A stretch of 64,000 bases of DNA from M3007 sp031425035 (GCA_031425035.1 JANPIN010000044.1:1-64000), one strand, 5' to 3'; shown: positions 42,593-53,800, numbered from the stretch's first letter. Numbers and translations are program-made. The notes: a model not told the origin generated them from the letters alone.

Positions 42593-44359
42593 ATGCCGGA
42601 ACAAAGCGTCAATGCGCCGTACGAAGTAACCAACTATGAAATCCTGTTGGACAGTCAGCCTATGGATCAATCCTATCAGGTTTTGTCGATCACCGTGCAT
42701 AATGAAGTCAATAAAATAGCTTCGGCGACAGTAGTGCTGCGCGATGGAGACGCCGCATCGGAGAAATTTGAACTTAGCGAAAAGCCGGATTTCTTGCCGG
42801 GTAAAAAACTTGATATTAAAATCGGTCTGGATGCCGACAAAAAAACTTTGTTCCGCGGGGTCATCGTTTGCCATGCCATCCGTTCCAAAAATTCAGGACT
42901 GTCCTTTTTAACCATTGAATGCCGACATATTGCCGTGAAAATGACCCTTGGTCGTAAAAACAAGTATTTTGAAAACCAGAAGGACTCGGAAATCATGGAG
43001 ACGGTGCTGGGCAGTTACGGCGTAAAAGGAGACGTGGAAACCACCGATGTGCAACACAAAGAATTGGTGCAGTTCCATCTGACGGACTGGGATTTTCTGT
43101 TGTCTCGCGCTGAACTCAATGGCAAATTGGCTTTTGCCGAAGGCGATAAAATAAACATTAAAAAACCGAATACGTCCGGCGATCCCGTCCTGACCCTGAC
43201 GTATGGTTCCAACCTGCTCGATATCGAAGCCGAAATAGATTCCCGCACCCAATGGAAATCGGTTAAAGCCTCTTCCTGGGATTATGCGCGGCAAAGTCTG
43301 GCCGACAACACCACCAGCGCAGCGTCCTTTGAGGAACCGGGCAACCTTGACGGCGCCACACTGGCCGGCGCCGTATCGCCCGATGTATTGGAACTTCGGC
43401 ATACCGGGCAGGTACTCCCCCAGGAATTAAAAGCGTGGACAGAAGCGGCCATGCTTAAAAGCAGAATGGCCAAGGTGCGTGGACGAGCCAAAATTGCCGG
43501 TAATTCCGGAGCAAAACCGGGTTCACTGATAAAACTTGAAGGTTGCGGAGCGCGCTTCAACGGTAAAGTGTATGTCACCGGAGTGCGCCATGAAATATCG
43601 GCGGGGGCATGGTACACTCATCTGCAATTCGGCTTATCCCCTGAATGGTTCAGTCGCCGCCCCGACATTGCCGAAACAATGTCAGGGGGCCTGGCACCGG
43701 CTATCCACGGCTTGCAGATCGGCCTTACGGTGCAACTGGAAAATGATCCGGACGGCGAAGACCGCATCCTGGTGAAACTCCCCATCCTGGATAACCAGGC
43801 CAAAGGCGTCTGGGCCCGTGTTTGCACACTCGATGCCGGTCAGGATCGCGGCTCCTTTTTTCGCCCCGAAATCGGTGACGAAGTGATCGTCGGTTTTCTC
43901 AACGACGACCCTCGCGATGCCGTTGTACTCGGTATGCTCCATAGCAGCACCAAACCCGCTCCTTGGCCCGGGAAAGACGATAACCACATAAAAGGTTGGC
44001 AGACGCGCAGTAAAATGAAATTCTTCTTTGACGACGAAAAAAAAATAGTCACCCTCGAAACGCCGGCAGGCAATCAGTTTGTCATCAGTGAAGACGAAAA
44101 AAGTATTACCCTCAAAGATCAAAATGGCAACACGTTCAAAATGAGTGAAAATGGTATCGAGATCAAAAGCATCAAGGACTTCAAAATGGAAGCGGCCCAA
44201 AACATGGAGGCCAAAGCCGGTCAAAATCTCAAAGCCGAAGGCAGTATGAATGCAGAACTGAAAGCCGGTACCCAACTGACCGCGAAAGGTGGCGCATCAG
44301 CAGAATTTTCCTCCGGCGGCGCTACCCAGTTGAAAGGTTCGATGGTAAAAATAAATTAA
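42593..44359 (+). CDS. gp27/gp5-type spike protein (VgrG-like, Pvc8-like)
   Basis: 588 aa. A gp27-like hub (about 1-360) includes TIECRHIAVKMTLGRKNKYF and WDFLLSRAELNGKLAF. A gp5-like OB domain (about 385-460) shows RILVKLPILDNQAKGVWARV, FFRPEIGDEVIVGFLNDDPR and AVVLGMLHSS. The C-terminal beta-helix spike is built of short repeats (MEAAQNMEAKAGQNLKAEGS). Three copies would form the central spike, capped by the PAAR protein encoded 48 bp downstream. It has no enzymatic extension, so it is structural. The presence of all three parts at normal length indicates a functional spike. Confidence 0.95.
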   Translation: MPEQSVNAPYEVTNYEILLDSQPMDQSYQVLSITVHNEVNKIASATVVLRDGDAASEKFELSEKPDFLPGKKLDIKIGLDADKKTLFRGVIVCHAIRSKNSGLSFLTIECRHIAVKMTLGRKNKYFENQKDSEIMETVLGSYGVKGDVETTDVQHKELVQFHLTDWDFLLSRAELNGKLAFAEGDKINIKKPNTSGDPVLTLTYGSNLLDIEAEIDSRTQWKSVKASSWDYARQSLADNTTSAASFEEPGNLDGATLAGAVSPDVLELRHTGQVLPQELKAWTEAAMLKSRMAKVRGRAKIAGNSGAKPGSLIKLEGCGARFNGKVYVTGVRHEISAGAWYTHLQFGLSPEWFSRRPDIAETMSGGLAPAIHGLQIGLTVQLENDPDGEDRILVKLPILDNQAKGVWARVCTLDAGQDRGSFFRPEIGDEVIVGFLNDDPRDAVVLGMLHSSTKPAPWPGKDDNHIKGWQTRSKMKFFFDDEKKIVTLETPAGNQFVISEDEKSITLKDQNGNTFKMSENGIEIKSIKDFKMEAAQNMEAKAGQNLKAEGSMNAELKAGTQLTAKGGASAEFSSGGATQLKGSMVKIN

Positions 44360-44407
44360 GGGAAACATTCCCGGCCGCTGATATTAAACACCCATTATTC
44401 ATTTGAT

Positions 44408-44698
44408 ATGCCTTTTGCCGCCCGTATTACTGACATGCATGTTTGCCCGATGGTTACCGGAACGGTCCCGCACGTCGGCGGTCCGGTGATGGGCCCCGGT
44501 GCCGCTACGGTGTTGATCGGCGGACAGCCTGCAGCGGTAGTAGGGGATATGTGTACCTGTACCGGGCCGCCCGATTCCATCGTCAAAGGCTCGGCCACCG
44601 TGCTGATTTGCGGGAAGCCTGCCGCCCGGATGGGTGACCAGACTGCCCACGGTGGAAGCATTATTTTGGGGGCTCCGACGGTAGAAATAGGCGGATAG
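44408..44698 (+). CDS. PAAR-type spike tip protein
   Basis: 96 aa, a stand-alone PAAR protein of usual size. The typical sequence features are PFAARITDMHVCPM, PHVGGPVMGPGAATVLIGG, SATVLICGKPAARMGDQTAH and the closing PTVEIGG. His and Cys residues (HVCP, PHVGG, CTCTG, TAHGG) are suited to bind the single metal ion at the cone tip. It sharpens the spike and can carry effectors. It lies directly after the spike gene, as in PVC and other eCIS loci. There is no toxin extension. Confidence 0.97.
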   Translation: MPFAARITDMHVCPMVTGTVPHVGGPVMGPGAATVLIGGQPAAVVGDMCTCTGPPDSIVKGSATVLICGKPAARMGDQTAHGGSIILGAPTVEIGG

Positions 44699-44745
44699 AC
44701 CGGTTTTTAATAAATTTTTGACTTTCAACTTTTTAGAATAAAACG

Positions 44746-45177
44746 ATGCTGGAACGCAGGAATTTTCTAGGCAGAGGTTGGGCCTTCCCACCGGAGTTCG
44801 TGAAAACGAAGCACGGCGGGGAAGTCATGATGGTAGAGGCGCGTGAAGACATTGAGCAAAGCCTGGGTATCTTATTGCGCACCAGTTTGGGTGAACGCGT
44901 CATGCAGCCGGATTTTGGTTGTAACCTGGGCGATTATCAATTCGACCCCATGAATACCGCTTTACTCGGCTTTATGAAGGATCTGGTGTACAATGCCATC
45001 TTGTATTACGAGCCGCGTATTCAATTGGAAAACCTGGAGGTTAGCAATACTGCGCAGGATGCGGTCGAAGGGTCGCTGCGTTTTCAAATTGACTATATCA
45101 TCCGCAGCACCAACAGCCGGTTCAATTTTGTGTACGATTACTACGTCAACGAATCTGCGAGTTCCACTCCTAAATAA
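44746..45177 (+). CDS. gp25-like baseplate wedge protein (Pvc9-like)
   Basis: 143 aa. The gp25 core is visible in EAREDIEQSLGILLRTSLGE, RVMQPDFGCNLGDYQFDPMN and the helix that follows, with the conserved E..RVM.P.FGC motif. A C-terminal beta part carries LRFQIDYIIRSTNSRFNFVY. gp25 initiates sheath assembly on the baseplate. It is 2 bp from the next wedge gene, so the two are translationally coupled. The length and motif are normal for the family. Confidence 0.94.
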   Translation: MLERRNFLGRGWAFPPEFVKTKHGGEVMMVEAREDIEQSLGILLRTSLGERVMQPDFGCNLGDYQFDPMNTALLGFMKDLVYNAILYYEPRIQLENLEVSNTAQDAVEGSLRFQIDYIIRSTNSRFNFVYDYYVNESASSTPK

Positions 45178-45179
45178 TC

Positions 45180-48100
45180 ATGGCCGATAGTTTGTCCAAC
45201 GCACCACATCCGCTTTTGCACGGCGGTACCAGCCAGAACCAGCGTACGCTCTCCGCGCAGGCGCCTTCCTACGTCCGTATAGACGAGCGAAGCGAGACCG
45301 ATCTGTTGGAGCTGGTGTACCAGCTGGCGCGCACCGTGGTGTACCACGAGGTGGACAACGACCGTTTGCGCAAAAGTGACTGGCAGGATTTTTTCCGCCT
45401 CAGCGTTCCGGTCCAGCTGGCCCTGATCTCCAAGTTTGATACCGAAGTTTTACGCAGCAATTTTAACACAGCCCTGGAAAACTTCGAGTCGGGTTTGGGC
45501 CGCGGCAATGTAGATACACTTTTCGACCGCGTGTTCGATTTGGCGCGCCTGCTGGACCGCTGGCACCAAAACCTCCCAGCCACTACCCCGCTGCATACCG
45601 ACCTGCAAAACCTGCTCACCAACGACCTGCGCCATACCTTGCGCACCCTGGTCGCCACCGCCAACGAGGCGGAACAAACTTTGCGCGACCCTGCCGGAAA
45701 CCCGGAATATTACCGCCCTAAAAACCTCTCGCCTTTTCTGCAGAATGCTGCCTGGCAGTTTTCTATTCTGGATCAATTTGAAGCAGGCATCCCGGTAGAC
45801 GGCGCACCCGCCCGGGCCAAGGGAACGATAGGTGAAAAACGCAGCTATTACCGCGACCGCATTGCCGAACTTTTTCAGGCCTTCTGGCAGGGCGTCGAGC
45901 GAATCGTAAAGGCCGCCTCCACCGCCGAGTACCGGGAAAAAAGCCTCCGGGACATAGCCGATCACCAACCTTATCTGGGTTTGCTGTTCGCCTTTGTGCG
46001 CCTTTTCAAAGTCGTACAGGATGACCTGAATCAGCTGGGAGAAAAACATCTGGACTATTACCTGCGCGAGGTGCTTGGCTTGAAAGCCAAACCAGCCGTA
46101 CCCGACCAGGCCCATTTGGTCATCGAGCTGGATAAATTAACCCGGAAACATCAACTATTGCCCGGCCTGCAATTCAAGGCCTCCGGAAAAGATAGCCAGC
46201 GGGCAGAAATGCGCTACGCGCTCGAACGGGAAGCGGTGCTCAACCAAACCCAGGTAAAAGAACTGCGTACCCTCTATCGCGACCAGCCAGGTGTCGGGTT
46301 ACAGAGCATCCGCAGTGCCGGGAAAGCCAATTCGTTCGATGGGGAGGGTGCTGGTTTTGAAGACCCCACCCAGGCAACCTGGAAAACCCTGGGCGCCCTG
46401 AACGCTAAAAAACCGGGTACGACCAATCCGCTGGCCCGTATCGGTTTCCTGATCGCCTCTCCGGTACTGTTGCTACAGGAAGGAAACGGAACGGTAGAAA
46501 TTTACCTGGACTTCGGTACGGCCATAAATGCTACTATTACAACTACAGCCAATCTTGCCGTGTTGAAGTCATTGTTCCATATAGCCTATTCGGGGAAAAA
46601 AGGTTGGCAGCCCGTTTTGGATCCTACTTTTAGTGTCGTCGGATCGCCACCAGTGGGTATAGCCGCCGGCTCGCTGAAGGTTGAATTCCAGTTAAAACCC
46701 GGTTCCGAGCCTATTACTTACCCCGATGCCAAGGCATTGGGCGCCGATTACGGTATTGCCGAACCGATGCTTAAATTCGAACTGACGGAGCCGAAAACAA
46801 CGGCGGGAAACTGGACGCTGTACGACACACTGCGTAAATTGACGGTACAAGGCATTGCCGTGCAGGTAAAAGACGTGGAGGTAAAAAAACTGCTGCTGTC
46901 CAATGAGGAGGGCCCGGTGGACCCCAACAAACCCTTCTTGCCGTTTGGGGCGGTGCCGCATGTGGGGTCAGAATTTATTATCGGCAGCGACGAAGCATTT
47001 AAAAAGCCACTTACAACCTTGAAATTAAATATTCTGTGGGATAAAATTGATTTTGATTCATTTGATAATTATTATCGTTTCTATTCCGATCCACATAATA
47101 ATGCCGATTTTAAGGCTACAATTTACCGGATTACGCATGGCGTTTGGAGTAAGTCCCATGAGAATGAATTATTGTTTATTGATTCTGTCAATGGCTTTGC
47201 CAAAGACAAAATAAAAACTATTACCCTATCGGGTGATAGCCTGGTTCCTATTAAAGAATCCTTAGTGCCCTATACAAACCAGACGCAAAATGGATTTGTC
47301 AAAATAGAACTCCGGCCTAATGATTTCGGCCACGATGAATATCCAAAATTATTGGCCGATTTACTAATCGCAAAAGCAGCTTCTGGCGATTCCGAACCGG
47401 TGACGTATTTAGAAGAGGTGGAAACCGCCGTACAAAATGCAAGCGTATCTCTGGCAGATTGCAATACCAGGATTGGTACCATCAAATCGGCAGTAGATAC
47501 AGCCAGGGATAAAATTGATGCTTTCTTGAACAGTGAAAAATCCTTACCCAACCCTCCCTATACCCCCACCATCAAATCATTTTCCCTGCAATACACCGCC
47601 CTATCTACCTGGACAGCAAATAGCCCATCCGACCTCCAATTTGCCCACCTGCACCCCTTCGAGGCCAACAACCATGAAAAGCAAACCGTCATCGGTGCCT
47701 TTAATCTCCTCCCTGCATTTACTGCCGAAGGGGCCCTGTACCTCGGGCTGGAAAAACTGATGCCGGGCAGTACGCTCAACCTGTTGTTCCAGATGGCGGA
47801 AGCCACGGCAAACCCCGACGTGGCCACCAAGGGATTAGCATGGGCTTACCTCATCGACAATAAATGGGAGCCGCTGGATCCCGAGTTCGAGCTCCGCCTC
47901 GACGACACCCATGGGTTGATCGCTTCCGGCATCGTCGAACTTACCGTTCCGTTCGATATTTCTGCCGTAAAAACCACCATCCTGCCCGCCAGCCTGCACT
48001 GGCTGCGCGTGTCGCTCGACCAGGGCGTGGCCGGGGTAAGTGAACTGGCGGCCGTACACGCCCAGGCCATCAAAATCGCCTTTGCCATACAGCCGGAAAA

Positions 48101-48947
48101 CGATACCGAACGTCTAAATGATCCTTTGCCCGCCGAAAGCATCACCAAGCCGGTGGTGGACGACGCGGCGCTCAAAAAAATACAACAACCATACGCCAGT
48201 TTCGGTGGCCGGCCGGCCGAAGATGCGGTTGCTTTCCGCCGGCGGGCGGGCGAACACTTGCGCCACAAAGGCCGCGCCGTTTCGCTCAATGACTACGAAA
48301 GGCTGGTCCTGGAGCGCTTCCCGCAGTTGTACAAGGTAAAATGCCTGACCCACACCCATATCTTCCAGAACACCAAAGGAAAAGTGCAGGATTTTTACCT
48401 CACCCCCGGACACGTGGCCCTGGCGGTCATTCCCGATATCACCCGCTTCCAGTTTGCTGAAAAACTGCGTCCAAAGGCCAGCCGTGCCTTACTAACCGAA
48501 ATAGGCGACTACCTGCGGACCATCTGTTCCCCATTTGTAAAAATCCATGTGGTGAATCCGCAATTTCAACCCGTGCGGGTCGAAGCCGACGTGGTATTGA
48601 AAAAAGGCAAGGACCTGGAGTATTACAAAGCACAACTAAAGCAAGACCTGTTGCACTTTTTCACGCCCTGGGCTTTCGGCGAGCTGGGGCGCCTGTCTTT
48701 CGGCGGGCGTACATTCCAGTCTTCTGCCCTCCATTTTGTAGAAAAACTGGACTATGTGGATTATGTACTTCAATTCAATTTGGTTGATGAAGAAACTCAT
48801 ACCGCACAAACCATCATCAACGCGCGTACCGAACGGTCCATCATAGCTTCCGGTACCCATGTCATCAATACCTTTTACAACCCCGCGCCGACCATTAACC
48901 AAAAAGATCCTTCAAAAGTGGGTTTGGGATATCAATTGATCCCATGA
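45180..48947 (+). CDS. Baseplate J-like wedge protein (Pvc11/gp6-like)
   Basis: 1,255 aa, within the usual range of large eCIS wedge proteins. The N-terminal helical region is followed by a conserved WAYLIDNKWEPLDPE-type stretch near residue 900 and a baseplate-J C-terminal block (FGGRPAEDAVAFRRRAGEHL, RHKGRAVSLNDYERLVLERF, FPQLYKVKCL, FVKIHVVNPQFQPVRVEADV). It would form the baseplate wedges with gp25 and the protein encoded at 50857. A stretch at about 47020-47560 is notably AT-rich compared with both flanks, possibly a variable domain. It overlaps nothing and starts 2 bp after gp25. Confidence 0.93.
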   Translation: MADSLSNAPHPLLHGGTSQNQRTLSAQAPSYVRIDERSETDLLELVYQLARTVVYHEVDNDRLRKSDWQDFFRLSVPVQLALISKFDTEVLRSNFNTALENFESGLGRGNVDTLFDRVFDLARLLDRWHQNLPATTPLHTDLQNLLTNDLRHTLRTLVATANEAEQTLRDPAGNPEYYRPKNLSPFLQNAAWQFSILDQFEAGIPVDGAPARAKGTIGEKRSYYRDRIAELFQAFWQGVERIVKAASTAEYREKSLRDIADHQPYLGLLFAFVRLFKVVQDDLNQLGEKHLDYYLREVLGLKAKPAVPDQAHLVIELDKLTRKHQLLPGLQFKASGKDSQRAEMRYALEREAVLNQTQVKELRTLYRDQPGVGLQSIRSAGKANSFDGEGAGFEDPTQATWKTLGALNAKKPGTTNPLARIGFLIASPVLLLQEGNGTVEIYLDFGTAINATITTTANLAVLKSLFHIAYSGKKGWQPVLDPTFSVVGSPPVGIAAGSLKVEFQLKPGSEPITYPDAKALGADYGIAEPMLKFELTEPKTTAGNWTLYDTLRKLTVQGIAVQVKDVEVKKLLLSNEEGPVDPNKPFLPFGAVPHVGSEFIIGSDEAFKKPLTTLKLNILWDKIDFDSFDNYYRFYSDPHNNADFKATIYRITHGVWSKSHENELLFIDSVNGFAKDKIKTITLSGDSLVPIKESLVPYTNQTQNGFVKIELRPNDFGHDEYPKLLADLLIAKAASGDSEPVTYLEEVETAVQNASVSLADCNTRIGTIKSAVDTARDKIDAFLNSEKSLPNPPYTPTIKSFSLQYTALSTWTANSPSDLQFAHLHPFEANNHEKQTVIGAFNLLPAFTAEGALYLGLEKLMPGSTLNLLFQMAEATANPDVATKGLAWAYLIDNKWEPLDPEFELRLDDTHGLIASGIVELTVPFDISAVKTTILPASLHWLRVSLDQGVAGVSELAAVHAQAIKIAFAIQPENDTERLNDPLPAESITKPVVDDAALKKIQQPYASFGGRPAEDAVAFRRRAGEHLRHKGRAVSLNDYERLVLERFPQLYKVKCLTHTHIFQNTKGKVQDFYLTPGHVALAVIPDITRFQFAEKLRPKASRALLTEIGDYLRTICSPFVKIHVVNPQFQPVRVEADVVLKKGKDLEYYKAQLKQDLLHFFTPWAFGELGRLSFGGRTFQSSALHFVEKLDYVDYVLQFNLVDEETHTAQTIINARTERSIIASGTHVINTFYNPAPTINQKDPSKVGLGYQLIP

Positions 48948-49000
48948 ATAGCCAACCCTGGAAAAATCAACATTAACTCATTTATTCAATCGTTAGCGAT

Positions 49001-50776
49001 ATGGCCATCAAAACCAGGACGGAACTCAAAGCAAATTTCCAGAACGGGCGCATCCCTACGGCCCAACATTTTGCCGATTTCATTGATTCAGCGCTGGTCC
49101 GGCGCGATGATCACTTTTTTGGCCATTGGCAACCCGGCGTAGCGTATTACAACGGCGACGTAGTATTGTGGGGTAAAAAACTATACATACTGGAATGGTA
49201 CGGCCCGGTAGACCTACCCCCTGCTCCCCCGGTTTCCGATGCGTCCGCTCGGGCAGGGGGCGCTAAACCCGTTGTCTCCAAGGATCCCTATTGTAACAGC
49301 AAATCGCCGGATTTGGACGCTACCCACTGGAAAGAACTCGAGCTGACCCTTAAAGATGATGACTGGACTATTGCGCCGGACAAGAGCTACATTAATGCCT
49401 TCAGTGCGCAGTACCGGGTCGGCATCGGTATTGATGCCGCGACCAAGCCGGCGGCAAAATTGGACGTGCGGGAACCCGGACGTGGTCTGCTGCAATTTAA
49501 CCCCGATAATACCGCCAAAAATAAACACCAGCGGCAGGATACTGAGCTGCGTTTGAGCGCTATTGATTACCCCGATTGTACGGAGCAACCCTGGTTGTCT
49601 GCCCGCCTGAGTGACGAATACGCCCATCTCACGACAAATACCAAAAAAGGTTTCAGCCTTGAATACGACAAACCCGCCGAAACGGACAAAAATATGGTGG
49701 CTGATGAGACGCTGATGGTGGTGGTAGCCGGACCGGAGGTAAGCACTGCCGGAAGCAAGTCCAGTCCGCGCGTTGGAATCGGCGAAGATGACCCTAAAGG
49801 GCCCCTGCACGTAAAAATTGACGAAAATGGCGACCTGCAAATTAAATCCAACGAGCAACAACGTCCGGAAATTCGCCTTTTCAATCGCCTTGACAGCAAA
49901 TACCTGACCGAATCGGTCGCTCCTGATTTTGCCACTTTCGCTACCGACGCGGAATCTGGTTTCAGGTTCAGCCCGGCAAGCAACGATGGCAAAAAAGGGA
50001 GCCAGCCCGCTGCCGAAAACGTGGTGGTCATCGATGAATGCGGACATATCGGAGTCGGTACGGAACAACCGAATGCCCATTTAGAAGTAAAACGACCGGA
50101 GTGGGGCGCCCTGCAAGTCTGCCTGGAACAGGCCAATCCAGCCTTGGCTATTCTCAACCTGAAGCCCAACCCCTCCAATACTGATCCCAATTTGGTGGGC
50201 AAACCTTACAATACCTACCTCACTTTGGGCGCAGATAATTCGTATGCCGTGGTAAAAACCGATGCGCCATGCGGGTTTGTCTTTAAACGCGAAGAATGGG
50301 AAAAAAATAAATCCACCTTGCCCGAGCGCAATATCAACACCGGCCAGAAAGAGGTATTTATAGATCAGCAGGGTAAGGTGGGTATAGGCGTATCGCCTGA
50401 CGGGTATGAACTGGATGTACAGGCAAAATTGCGTTGCTACGAGGCTTATTTAGCCCACAACAACGATACCATCGATTGTGTCGGCAATTTGGAAAAGGGG
50501 CTTGAAATTGTTTGCGGCCTGAAACCCGTCCGTTTTAAATGGCGCGATACATTAGGTGGCGTGCTCGATCCCGATAAGGAAGGCTTCGCCCTGCTCGACT
50601 ACCAGTGTGCAGATATTGTACCGGAACTGGTGAAAACAACGGGGAAAGACGAAAAGTCTATTGATTACCAAGGCTTTATTCCTGTTTTGATCCGGGCCAT
50701 TCAACAGCAGCAAGATACGATCCAGTACTTGTACAAGCAATTGGCCGATATTAGAAAACAGCTGGAAAAAGAGTGA
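49001..50776 (+). CDS. Fibre-like protein with GIG-repeats and S74-like chaperone C-terminus
   Basis: 591 aa. The N-terminal ~60 residues (TELKANFQNGRIPTAQHFAD) resemble an attachment domain. The middle has at least four spaced tail-fibre motifs of the kind h-GIG..P...L.V (RVGIGIDAATKPAAKLDV, RVGIGEDDPKGPLHVKI, HIGVGTEQPNAHLEV, KVGIGVSPDGYELDV). From about residue 476 an S74 intramolecular-chaperone-like domain follows (LEIVCGLKPVRFKWRD, DYQCADIVPELVKT, SIDYQGFIPVLIRAIQ) with a coiled-coil end. The Ser-Asp...Lys stretch that starts self-cleaving S74 domains is not evident, so the end may stay attached. It probably forms trimeric fibres for target recognition. Confidence 0.85.
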   Translation: MAIKTRTELKANFQNGRIPTAQHFADFIDSALVRRDDHFFGHWQPGVAYYNGDVVLWGKKLYILEWYGPVDLPPAPPVSDASARAGGAKPVVSKDPYCNSKSPDLDATHWKELELTLKDDDWTIAPDKSYINAFSAQYRVGIGIDAATKPAAKLDVREPGRGLLQFNPDNTAKNKHQRQDTELRLSAIDYPDCTEQPWLSARLSDEYAHLTTNTKKGFSLEYDKPAETDKNMVADETLMVVVAGPEVSTAGSKSSPRVGIGEDDPKGPLHVKIDENGDLQIKSNEQQRPEIRLFNRLDSKYLTESVAPDFATFATDAESGFRFSPASNDGKKGSQPAAENVVVIDECGHIGVGTEQPNAHLEVKRPEWGALQVCLEQANPALAILNLKPNPSNTDPNLVGKPYNTYLTLGADNSYAVVKTDAPCGFVFKREEWEKNKSTLPERNINTGQKEVFIDQQGKVGIGVSPDGYELDVQAKLRCYEAYLAHNNDTIDCVGNLEKGLEIVCGLKPVRFKWRDTLGGVLDPDKEGFALLDYQCADIVPELVKTTGKDEKSIDYQGFIPVLIRAIQQQQDTIQYLYKQLADIRKQLEKE

Positions 50777-50856
50777 CCAGGCCAGCAGCGTCGGCTTTCC
50801 AGCCACTGCACTCTCTTCTTCCTTCCATTATTTCATCAAGCACTCGACAATACGGA

Positions 50857-53800
50857 ATGCCCTCGGCAAAAACCATATCGAAGCAGAACACCGGGTTTCC
50901 GGAATATTTGGACTTCAGCCGTCTGCGCGAAGAGGGGCTCCGTCATATTCAGACATTTTGTGGCGATGTGTGGACCGACCACAACCTCCACGACCCCGGC
51001 ATCACCATCCTCGAAGCGTTGTGCTATGCTTTGCTGGATCTGGGGTATCGCACCAACCTGCCGCTGGCCGATCTGTTGACCGCCGGGCCGGAGGCAGAAG
51101 CCGGGAATAAACAGTTTTATAGCGCCGTCGAAATTCTCAGCAATAACCCGCTGACGGAAATAGATTTCCGCAAAGTCCTGCTCGATATTGATGGCGTACG
51201 CAATGCCTGGCTACAGGTGGCTGATCATGCCGAGACAGACTTGTTTCTGAATTGCAGTGCCCTGGAAAATGAGAATCAACTGCAATACGGCCCGACTTCC
51301 AGAAAAGTTATGCTGAATGGCTTATACCGGGTATTGCTCGAACTGGAACCGGTGCGTCCGGAAGAAAACGGCAGTAAATCTACTACGCCGTCTATTGACC
51401 GGATTTTAAAACAAGCGTACCAGTCCCTGCATCAATACCGCAATCTCGCCGAAGATTTTCTGGACATTTCCGTCCTGCATGATGAACAATTTGCTTTCTG
51501 TGCCCAATTGGAGATGGAGCCGGACAAAGACCCGGAAGATGTGCTAGTCGCGGTATTTGAAAATGTGCGTGAGTTTCTTTCGCCTACCATCCGGTTCTAT
51601 ACCCTGCAGGAATTGCTGGCTAAAAACAAATCTATCGAAGAAATTTATGCGGGTCGCCCCTTATTGCGGGAAAGTCATGGCTTCATTGATACGAAAGAAT
51701 TGGAAGCCCTGGCCCTTCCGGAAGAATTGCATACCTCCGATATCTATCGGGTGATTCTCGACACGCCGGGTGTGGTGGCCGTACATAAAATGCTGCTGTT
51801 TAATTACATTGATGGGCAGGCCCAAACGATTGGAGAAGAGTGGCGGTTGAAACTGACCCCGGGTTACCATCCGGTACTGGTCCCTGAATTGTGCAAAATT
51901 ACTTTCTTTAAGGACGGTGTTCCTTTTGCAGTCGATCTGCGGGAGGCCGCCAATCGCTACACCAAGCGGCTTGGCAATGCCCAGAAAGCCCTGCGCAAAC
52001 CCTATGAATTGGACCGGGAAATTCCACGCGGCATTCACCGGCCCGTTGGCGATTACCATTCCATCCAGCATGATTTTCCACTGGTGTACGGCATCGGCGA
52101 AGGCGGCTTGCCGGAAAGTGCGTCTTTGCCCCGCAAGGCACAGGCGCTTCAACTGAAAGGTTATTTGCTGTTTCTCGACCAGTTGCTAGCCAATTACCTG
52201 GCCCAACTCAACAACGCCTGGCAGTTTTTTCATCTGAAACCGTCGGAGGGCGCGCTGCAAACTTATTATTCGGGCCAGCTGCACAGCGTTCCCGATCTCG
52301 GTCAGTTGATCCGGGGCGCTACCTCCGAGCCAGAAGGGGAGACCATCACCGGAAGTCTGACCCGCTACCGGGTGGGCGATGTCGTGGTGACTCCGCTTGA
52401 CCTGGCGCGTAGCACCGCTCCCTATCCGGGTTACCTGTTTTTCAGCGACCCGCTCCAACGCAACGACACCGTGCGCCGGGTGCAAACCGCTTTTGAAAAT
52501 GAAGAGGCGCGGATCACGGCCGAAGAGGATGACTGCGAAAAATACCGCTTCCTCATTACCCTGCCGGTAGACCTGCCCGATGGCAGTGCCGAATTGACTT
52601 TGCGGGGTAAAACGTCTTTCGATACCCCGCAGGAAGCGGTGCGTGAAGGCGAAGCACTGACCTTTTTGGGACTGGAAACCAAATCTTTTCGCCTCATTGA
52701 CCGCCAGCCGGAAAATGAATATTCTTTTGAAATTGCTTACCAACCCCGCCCGTATGCCGATATTCTGAACGCGCTGGCTGAAACCCCTGCTGCAGCCCTG
52801 AACCGCCGGGACCGCTTTCTTAACCATCTTTTGGCGCGTTTTGCGGAAGATTTTACGGAGTATGCGCTGCTTCAATATGCGCTTGATAACAAAGTAAAAG
52901 ACCATACAAAACTCGTTGCGGTAAAGGAACAGTTCCTGGCTAATTATCCGGATATCAGCCGCAACCGCGGCAAAGGATTCAACTATACCGACGCCGAAAA
53001 TCTCTGGGATACCAACAACATAACCGGTTTGGAAAATCGTGCTGCCGGCCTGATCGGGGTAGACGACTGGAAGCGCCGCACCCTCAGCCCATTCGAAGTG
53101 CTGGATAAGGATGCTGCCAGCACCTATGAACTCCTCGATTTTCGAGACAGGACGATTTTCAAAAGCGTAGCCCTGCAAGAAGAGGCGGCATTTAAGAATG
53201 CCATCAGTCAACTCGCGGGGGATGTCCGGAACTATCAGCTGCTCGATTGCCCGGCCCAAAGTCTGTATGGCTTCCAATTGGTCCAAAACATTGGCACACC
53301 GGAAGCCTGCGTGGTGGCTATCCACCCCGATACCTATGGGAATGCCGCCACGCGCGATGCCAAGGCCCGTTACCTGGCGCAATTACAGCAAGGCAGCCAT
53401 TGTCCGGCTGGTATGCCGGATAAAACCATACCCGGCAAGTATGTGGTATTTCAGCAAAGCGGCGCAGGTTATTACTTTACCCTGATCACCAAAGATGCCA
53501 GCAACACCGACCTGTTTATACGCAGCGCTGAACCGGCGGACGAATACAACCTGTCTGTCGCCGCCTGGGTGCTCTTCCTCCAACGGGCACAGGACCGGAA
53601 TAATTTCCGCATCAGTCCGGAGCCTTACGGGCCTCGTTTTATGCCCGAAGTGACCGGCTCCGACGGCCATGCCCTGGCTGTATTATCGGAGGTACCATTG
53701 ACCGAAGCCGATGCGCTGACTGCGTTGGACGACGTGTTCAATTACCTGCAGCAGCACAAACCGAATGCCGTGCTGCTACAGGAACCTGGTGTCTGGACCT

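Noticed and set aside
40674..44698. Type VI secretion system (tube, VgrG-like and PAAR genes)
   Set aside because: No TssJ/L/M membrane complex genes or ClpV are seen, and the gene order and families (DUF4255, DUF5908, CIS tape-measure) match extracellular systems. The right flank is not visible, so this is not absolute.
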